From: DASUCS01 sp041166745
Lineage (GTDB): Bacteria > Actinomycetota > Acidimicrobiia > Acidimicrobiales > JACDCH01
Reading direction: 5' to 3'
Length of the DNA: 64,000 nt
NCBI GenBank assembly: GCA_041166745.1
Contig: JBEEGH010000019.1
Coordinates: forward strand, 193,672-257,671
Each line of letters starts with the position of its first letter. The first letter of the stretch is position 1. Shown one piece after another: positions 58,805-64,000 of the stretch. Below the pieces are notes generated by a model. It saw nothing but the letters and a program-made list of their open reading frames with translations, searched no databases and had not been told where the DNA came from. Position numbers and translations under genes: made by a program.

Positions 58805-59273
58805 TCGCGAACGCGACCAGGGCCTTGCTGTTCGGCTCACCGTTGTCGCGGGCCTTCTCGTCGAACGAGACGTCTTGCCCCGCCCGGAGCTTCGTGACCC
58901 AGGTTGCTCGATCGCTCAACCACTGGTCCCAGTCGTCGAGCCAGCCCGACACCGCGTGACCGTCATCTGCGTTCGCGGGCGTGAGCGAGCGGAGCTGCTG
59001 CACCATGCTCTTCAGCCGAGCGTCGGAGCGCTCGACGAGATCAGCGCGTTGCCCGGGTGACGTGGCGGGCTGGTTGAGCAGGTTCGCGGCGCGGAGATCG
59101 TCGAGCGCGTTCGTGCAGACAGGTTGCGCGGCCCGGGGAAACGACGCGTCGTTCAGCTTGTCCTCCGGCGCCGACGGGGCGATGAAGAACACGTAGGCCC
59201 AGAAGGCCACGAACGCGATCACGACCACGCCAACCACGATGGCGCCAGTGCGAGGGCGATCCGGCTCGGTCAA
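58761..59273 (-). CDS. Membrane-anchored protein of unknown function, linked to PBP gene
   Basis: A 170-residue minus-strand protein. TTG 59273 overlaps the stop of the PBP gene (TTGA), suggesting coupled translation. One transmembrane helix lies at about residues 10-32 (IVVGVVVIAFVAFWAYVFFI); the rest is outside the membrane by the positive-inside rule. It has two Cys (in AAQPVCTNAL and MPACVTPFGI) that could form a disulfide between the ends of a helical domain. I do not recognise a family. The position suggests a role at the cell surface near peptidoglycan synthesis. Confidence 0.7.
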   Translation of the reverse strand: MTEPDRPRTGAIVVGVVVIAFVAFWAYVFFIAPSAPEDKLNDASFPRAAQPVCTNALDDLRAANLLNQPATSPGQRADLVERSDARLKSMVQQLRSLTPANADDGHAVSGWLDDWDQWLSDRATWVTKLRAGQDVSFDEKARDNGEPNSKALVAFAITNEMPACVTPFGI

Positions 59274-61597
59274 CCCGGGTTCACGAAGATCGTCACCGTC
59301 GATCCGCGACTGGCCGTTGTGCCCGCCTGGGGCGATTGTTTCCACACACGTCCTTGGGGGGTGTTGTCCGGCGATTGCTCTTCGATCACCTGTACCGCGA
59401 GGCCGGCGTCCTGAAGCGCGTTCTCGGCCGCGCTCCGTTTCATGCCGATGACGTTCGGCACCGTAACCGCATCACCCGACGCGACGGCAACCTCGAGGGT
59501 CACCGTGGCGCCGCGCGGTGCGTTCGTTCCGCCCGGGGGCGATTGACCGCGCACCGCGCCCGCGGGGTAGCTGGTGTCCGCCACATCGAAACGGGAGGGC
59601 GAGAAGCCCGCCTGTCGTATTGCCTGGGCGGCGTCGTTGTAGCTCTGCCCTCGGACGTCCGGCACCGGCAGCAGTCCCTCGCCTGGAAGCGTCGTCGTCT
59701 CCAGCGGAACCACGGTGGTGGTGGTCGTGGGAGGTGGCGGTGGCGCAAAGTCAGCAGGCGGTGCGTCGCCTTGCGCGGCCGCCATGAATCGCTGCCAGAT
59801 CTTCGCCGGCCAGGTGCCGCCATACACAGTGATCGCGGTCGTAGGCGGCGACATCTCCACCTCATCGCCGGGAAAGCCCGCCCACACGGCCGTCGACAAC
59901 GTCGGGGTGTAGCCGCAGAACCAGGCGTTCTTGTAGAACTCGCCCGTGCCGGTCTTGCCGGCGACGGGGAACGGCTCCTGCGCAGCGGTGCCCGTGCCGC
60001 GGGCGATCACCTGTTGCAATACCGACGTGACGGTGTCGGCGATCGGCGCGTCGATGGCTTTGGTCTGCTCGTGCGTGCTCTCGTACAGGATCGTGCCGCT
60101 GGCGTTCGTGATCTTCGTGACCATGACCGGCGTGACATGGACACCACGGTTGGCGAAGGACCCGTACGCGCTCGCCATGTCGAGCGGCGTGACGTCGTTG
60201 GCCCCGAGCACCGCGGACGGCAGCGCCTTCAGCGTTGACGTGACCCCGAGCTTCTTGGCCATGTCGACACCGTTCTGCGGTCCGACTTGCAGGATCAGTT
60301 GCGCGTACAGCGTGTTGAAGCTGTGGACCGTGCCTTCGATGAGGTTCGTACCGCCGGGTGCGCCTTCGCCGGGATCGGCGTTGCACGGGTCCCACGGCCC
60401 CGTCGGCGGGTCGAGGTGGATGCAGCCGGGCGCGGGGATGATCTCCGACAGCGGGATGCCCTGCGTGAGCGCCGCCGCCAGGACGAACGGCTTGAAAGCC
60501 GAGCCCGTGCCGCGCCCGTTCAACCGCGGATCCGGCTTGCACCCGATGGCGAGATTGCACTTCGCCGTCTCCTGTGTACCGAAAAAGTCGCGACCGCCGA
60601 CCATGGCGCGCACGTAGCCGCTGCGCGGGTCGACGGCGACCAGCGCGGCTTCGGGACCAGCGGGATCGGGCATCACCTCGTTGATCGCCTGCTCCGCGGC
60701 CGCCTGCAGGCCGAGGTCGATCGTGGTGAAGATCCGAAGGCCGCCCGAGAAGAGGTTGTACTCGCGCTCCGCTGGCGTGGCACCGCAGTTCGTACAGCGA
60801 GCGTCGCTCTGCACGAACTTCTTGACCTCGTCGACGAAATGCGCTGCCGGATAGCGGTCCGCGGTGGGCGTGGGCGAGAGCCCGAGCGGCTGCGCGATGC
60901 CGCTGTCGCGCTCGGGCTCCGTGAGGTATCCCTGCTCCTGCATCTTGGCGAGCACGACGTTGCGGCGGGCCACGGCCGCATCGGGATGCAAGACGGGATC
61001 GTCCGCGCTCGGCGCCTGGATGAGTCCGGCCAACGTGGCGGCCTGGACCGCGGTGGTCTGCTCGACCGGGTGCCCGAAGTACTCCTCGGTCGCCGCCTCG
61101 ACGCCGTACGCGCCGTTGCCGAAGTACACGGTGTTGAGGTAGATCTCGAGGATCCGCTGCTTCGAGTAGTGCTCCTCGAGCTGCCAGGCGAGTGACGCTT
61201 CCTGGATCTTCCGGTCGAGCGTCTTGCCGGAGTTCAACAACGTGTTCTTCACGAGTTGTTGCGTGATCGTCGACCCACCCTGCAACGCCTCGCCTTCCGT
61301 GGCGTTGTGTTGCGCGGCGCGGAAGATCGCCCGGAAGTCGACGCCGCGGTGGAAGTAGAAGCGTTCGTCTTCGATGGCGATCACCGCGTTCTGCAGCACG
61401 AGCGGAATGCGGGCGAGCGTCACTTCCTTACGGTTCTGCGGCCCGTGCAGGGCCGTGATCAGCGTGCCGTCGGCCGCGTAGATCTGGGACGACTGTGCGT
61501 TCTGCGGAATCGTGGGCGTGATCTCCGTCTGCGTGTACGCGCAGCCTGCGGCCACGACCGTGCAGACCACAGCGACGATCAGTGCACGCACCCTCAC
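59270..61597 (-). CDS. Class A penicillin-binding protein with two PASTA domains
   Basis: A 775-residue bifunctional peptidoglycan synthase. An N-terminal hydrophobic segment ends in VVAAGC, a possible lipobox. The GT51 glycosyltransferase domain has AIEDERFYFHRGVD and GGSTITQQLVKN. The transpeptidase has the nucleophile motif SAFK, the SxN motif SFN (VHSFNTLYAQL) and KTG (GKTGTGEF). A Thr/Pro linker leads to two C-terminal PASTA domains (VPDVRGQSYNDAA; VPNVIGMKRSAAENAL). GTG 61597 is preferred because it gives a normal signal segment; GTG 61633 would add 12 residues. It is divergent from tyrS. Confidence 0.95.
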   Translation of the reverse strand: MRVRALIVAVVCTVVAAGCAYTQTEITPTIPQNAQSSQIYAADGTLITALHGPQNRKEVTLARIPLVLQNAVIAIEDERFYFHRGVDFRAIFRAAQHNATEGEALQGGSTITQQLVKNTLLNSGKTLDRKIQEASLAWQLEEHYSKQRILEIYLNTVYFGNGAYGVEAATEEYFGHPVEQTTAVQAATLAGLIQAPSADDPVLHPDAAVARRNVVLAKMQEQGYLTEPERDSGIAQPLGLSPTPTADRYPAAHFVDEVKKFVQSDARCTNCGATPAEREYNLFSGGLRIFTTIDLGLQAAAEQAINEVMPDPAGPEAALVAVDPRSGYVRAMVGGRDFFGTQETAKCNLAIGCKPDPRLNGRGTGSAFKPFVLAAALTQGIPLSEIIPAPGCIHLDPPTGPWDPCNADPGEGAPGGTNLIEGTVHSFNTLYAQLILQVGPQNGVDMAKKLGVTSTLKALPSAVLGANDVTPLDMASAYGSFANRGVHVTPVMVTKITNASGTILYESTHEQTKAIDAPIADTVTSVLQQVIARGTGTAAQEPFPVAGKTGTGEFYKNAWFCGYTPTLSTAVWAGFPGDEVEMSPPTTAITVYGGTWPAKIWQRFMAAAQGDAPPADFAPPPPPTTTTTVVPLETTTLPGEGLLPVPDVRGQSYNDAAQAIRQAGFSPSRFDVADTSYPAGAVRGQSPPGGTNAPRGATVTLEVAVASGDAVTVPNVIGMKRSAAENALQDAGLAVQVIEEQSPDNTPQGRVWKQSPQAGTTASRGSTVTIFVNPG

Positions 61598-61655
61598 ATT
61601 GTCGCGGCTTTGTGGTCGATTCCCCGCGCACACCCCTCACTAGGGTCTGTTCCCA

Positions 61656-62912
61656 ATGGATCTTCTGGCCGACCTCGATGCCCGTGGTCTGATCCACGAC
61701 AGCACCGATCGCGGCGCGCTCGCCGCGCGGCTGGCAGCCGGCCCGATCACGCTGTACCACGGCATCGACCCGTCCTCCGACAGCCTCCACACCGGAAACC
61801 TGATCGGCCTGATGATGCTGCGGCGATTCCAGCTCGCCGGGCACCGCCCGATCGCACTCACCGGTGGGGCCACCGGGATGATCGGCGATCCAGGGGGTCG
61901 TTCCGAGGAGCGGAACCTGCTCGACGAGGACACCCTGCGAGCGAACGTGGCTGCCATCAAGTCGCAGATCTCGAGCGTTCTCGGCGAAGAGGGCGAGTGG
62001 CAACTGGTCGACAACTACGAATGGACCCGCGACATCCCGTTACTGGCATTCCTACGCGACGTCGGCAAGCACGTGACGGTGAACCAGATGATGGCGCGCG
62101 AGTCCGTACGGACACGCCTCGAGAGCGAGCACGGCATCTCGTACACCGAGTTCTCGTACATGCTCCTGCAGGCCAACGACTACTGGTGGTTGCATGAGCA
62201 CCAGGGCTGCGAACTGCAGATCGGCGGCTCGGACCAGTGGGGCAACATCCTCTCGGGGGTCGATCTCATCCGTCGCCGTTCCGGTGCGGCGGTCCACGCT
62301 CTGTGCTGGCCGCTGCTCACCGCGGCCGACGGCACGAAGCTGGGCAAGACCACGGGCGCCCGGGTCTGGCTCGATCCCGCCAAGACCAGCCCGTTCGAGC
62401 TCTTCCAACATTTCGTGCAGACCGACGACCGTGAGGTCCGCCAGCTCCTGCTGTGGCTCACGCTGCTGCCTGTCGAGGAGATCGAGGCGGCCATGCAGCG
62501 TCACGAGCAAGCACCGCAACACCGCGAGGCCCAGCGGCTGTTGGCCCGAGAGGTGGTCACGCTGGTCCACGGTGCCGCCGCCGCCGACGAGGCCGAGAAG
62601 GGAACGAGTGCCTGGTCCGCTGCACTCGAACCGGAGCTGCTGCGGTCGCTCGAGAGCACCCTGCCGACCACCGAGCTGCAACCCGGTCAGCTGCCAGTGC
62701 GGATCGTCGACTTGCTTGTGCAGACCGAGCTCGTTGCCTCGAAGAGCGCCGGCGCCCGGCTGGTGCGCCAGGGTGGGGCCTACGCCAACGATCAGAAGAT
62801 CGAGGCCGAGGACCGCCTCATCGACGCCGACGATTTCCTGGAGGGTCGCTGGCTGCTCCTCCGGGCCGGAAAACGCCAGCAGCACCTGGTGTTGCGGCCT
62901 CCGTCGGGTTGA
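61656..62912 (+). CDS. tyrS: Tyrosine--tRNA ligase
   Basis: A 418-residue class I synthetase. The HIGH-type motif is HTGN (H45-N48), the Tyr-binding region QANDYWWLHEHQGCELQIGGSDQWGNI (positions roughly 173-199), and the KMSKS-type loop is KLGKT in ADGTKLGKT. The C-terminal S4 RNA-binding domain (VRIVDLLVQTELVASKSAGA) is present. A TAGGGT hexamer 9 bases before the ATG (61641-61646) may be its -10. The 3' end overlaps the -35 of the rRNA promoter by 4 bases. Confidence 0.97.
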   Translation: MDLLADLDARGLIHDSTDRGALAARLAAGPITLYHGIDPSSDSLHTGNLIGLMMLRRFQLAGHRPIALTGGATGMIGDPGGRSEERNLLDEDTLRANVAAIKSQISSVLGEEGEWQLVDNYEWTRDIPLLAFLRDVGKHVTVNQMMARESVRTRLESEHGISYTEFSYMLLQANDYWWLHEHQGCELQIGGSDQWGNILSGVDLIRRRSGAAVHALCWPLLTAADGTKLGKTTGARVWLDPAKTSPFELFQHFVQTDDREVRQLLLWLTLLPVEEIEAAMQRHEQAPQHREAQRLLAREVVTLVHGAAAADEAEKGTSAWSAALEPELLRSLESTLPTTELQPGQLPVRIVDLLVQTELVASKSAGARLVRQGGAYANDQKIEAEDRLIDADDFLEGRWLLLRAGKRQQHLVLRPPSG

Positions 62913-62937
62913 CGTTGCTGGGCAAGGTCTGTAGCGT
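62909..62937 (+). promoter_or_regulatory. rRNA operon promoter
   Basis: TTGACG (62909-62914) and TAGCGT (62932-62937), spacer 17 bases, form the best -35/-10 pair in the window. The -35 overlaps the end of tyrS. Transcription would start near 62944, giving a 16S leader of about 310 bases. Confidence 0.65.
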
Positions 62938-62943
62938 GGCGCT

Positions 62944-63252
62944 CCGCCTCTGAAGCCCTCGGCCTTCGTGCTGACCGGTGAGAGACGGCACCAGCGGCAC
63001 CAACCTCCTTCGGGAGCGTGTGCCTGCTGCACCCCCTCAGGGGAGCGGCGCACCTTGACAACGGAATAGCGGACGAAAAATGCCAGTGCGGGCGGTCGCA
63101 GCTTGCTGTGACCGTTCACCAAGTCAATTGCATTTAACGGACAACAAAGAAGTACATAGTTGACCGTTCTTTGCCGGGTCGGAAAACGGTCTCCGAAAGG
63201 AGATACGAGCCGGCTCTTCACAACTGATCGAAGGCCCTTCGGGGTCGAGATC
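62944..63252 (+). other. 16S rRNA leader, no protein-coding gene
   Basis: This roughly 310-base stretch between the rRNA promoter and 16S holds no credible gene. It contains small tetraloop hairpins: CUCC-UUCG-GGAG at 63005-63016, UCUCC-GAAA-GGAGA at 63190-63203 and GGCCC-UUCG-GGGUC at 63033+200 (63233-63246). CAAAGAA (63145-63151) and TTCTTTG (63169-63175) can pair. GTTCTTTG could be a weak boxA for NusB. An internal TTGACA at 63055-63060 lacks a good -10. The downstream half of any RNase III stem lies outside the window. Confidence 0.5.

Positions 63253-64000
<748 letters not shown>

Noticed and set aside
63055..63060. Second rRNA promoter at TTGACA
   Set aside because: No acceptable -10 lies 16-19 bases downstream, so it was not called as a promoter.
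62913..63252. tRNA genes or a short protein gene before 16S rRNA
   Set aside because: No cloverleaf with a TTC arm could be found, and the short frames present have no ribosome site or recognisable product.

Overview
This is a GC-rich, tightly packed actinobacterial chromosome segment with almost no mobile or accessory DNA. The gene content, the gene order and the 16S rRNA entered at the right edge suggest a member of the Acidimicrobiia; the class assignment is my inference from remembered 16S signatures, not a search. The gene order closely follows the core order remembered from Mycobacterium: alaS-ruvX-mltG-aroE, aroCKBQ-pepP-efp-nusB, pyrRBC-carAB-pyrDF, mihF-[gmk position]-rpoZ-coaBC-metK-priA, def-fmt-rsmB, ribD-ribE-ribBA-ribH, infC-rpmI-rplT-rRNA methyltransferase-pheST, argCJBDFRGH, mpg-tyrS, rrs. 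About half of the junctions are 4-bp stop/start overlaps (ATGA, GTGA or TTGA), so most genes sit in long, translationally coupled operons.

Layout: 1-592 is the start of a membrane-anchored protein leaving the left edge on the minus strand. 634-7539 holds rarA, two small membrane proteins, alaS, ruvX, mltG and aroE. 7618-10759 is the least conserved stretch: a DUF4388 (PATAN-like) protein, an atypical SDR protein, a small membrane protein, a 41-codon gene that looks like a minimal type IV prepilin, and a prepilin peptidase. 10803-17104 makes chorismate (aroC, aroK, aroB, aroQ) and then carries pepP, efp, nusB, a HAD hydrolase and a GNAT protein. 17123-25908 is the pyrimidine operon behind a PyrR-type RNA hairpin and an intrinsic terminator. 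25918-30997 runs from mihF to priA, with an archaeal-type cytidylate kinase where gmk is expected. 30994-33357 is a minus-strand trio (Eis-like acetyltransferase, SPOUT methyltransferase, RsmC-like methyltransferase). 33385-36317 holds def, fmt, rsmB and a MogA/MoaB-like gene. 36339-40547 is a complete riboflavin operon plus hisG. 40558-41143 holds a small cold-shock-like gene and a convergent DUF1844 gene. 41181-47860 is infC (long leader, hairpin attenuator, non-canonical start), rpmI, rplT, an RNA methyltransferase, an orphan histidine kinase and pheST, followed by a lipid/polysaccharide flippase-like gene and a VOC protein. 49641-57804 is a complete arginine operon with its own repressor and an ARG-box palindrome over the promoter. 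57801-62912 holds a thioesterase, mpg, a small membrane protein, a PASTA-bearing penicillin-binding protein and tyrS. 62909-64000 is an rRNA promoter, leader and the 5' part of 16S rRNA.

The genes supply translation (three tRNA synthetases, IF3, EF-P, L35, L20, deformylase, formyltransferase), precursors (chorismate, UMP, arginine, riboflavin, SAM, CoA) and cell-wall assembly (MltG, PBP). The items most worth a second look are the 41-codon prepilin-like gene beside the prepilin peptidase, the chain of overlapping leader reading frames before infC, the PyrR site plus terminator lying inside the apparent pyrR coding sequence, and the displaced gmk.
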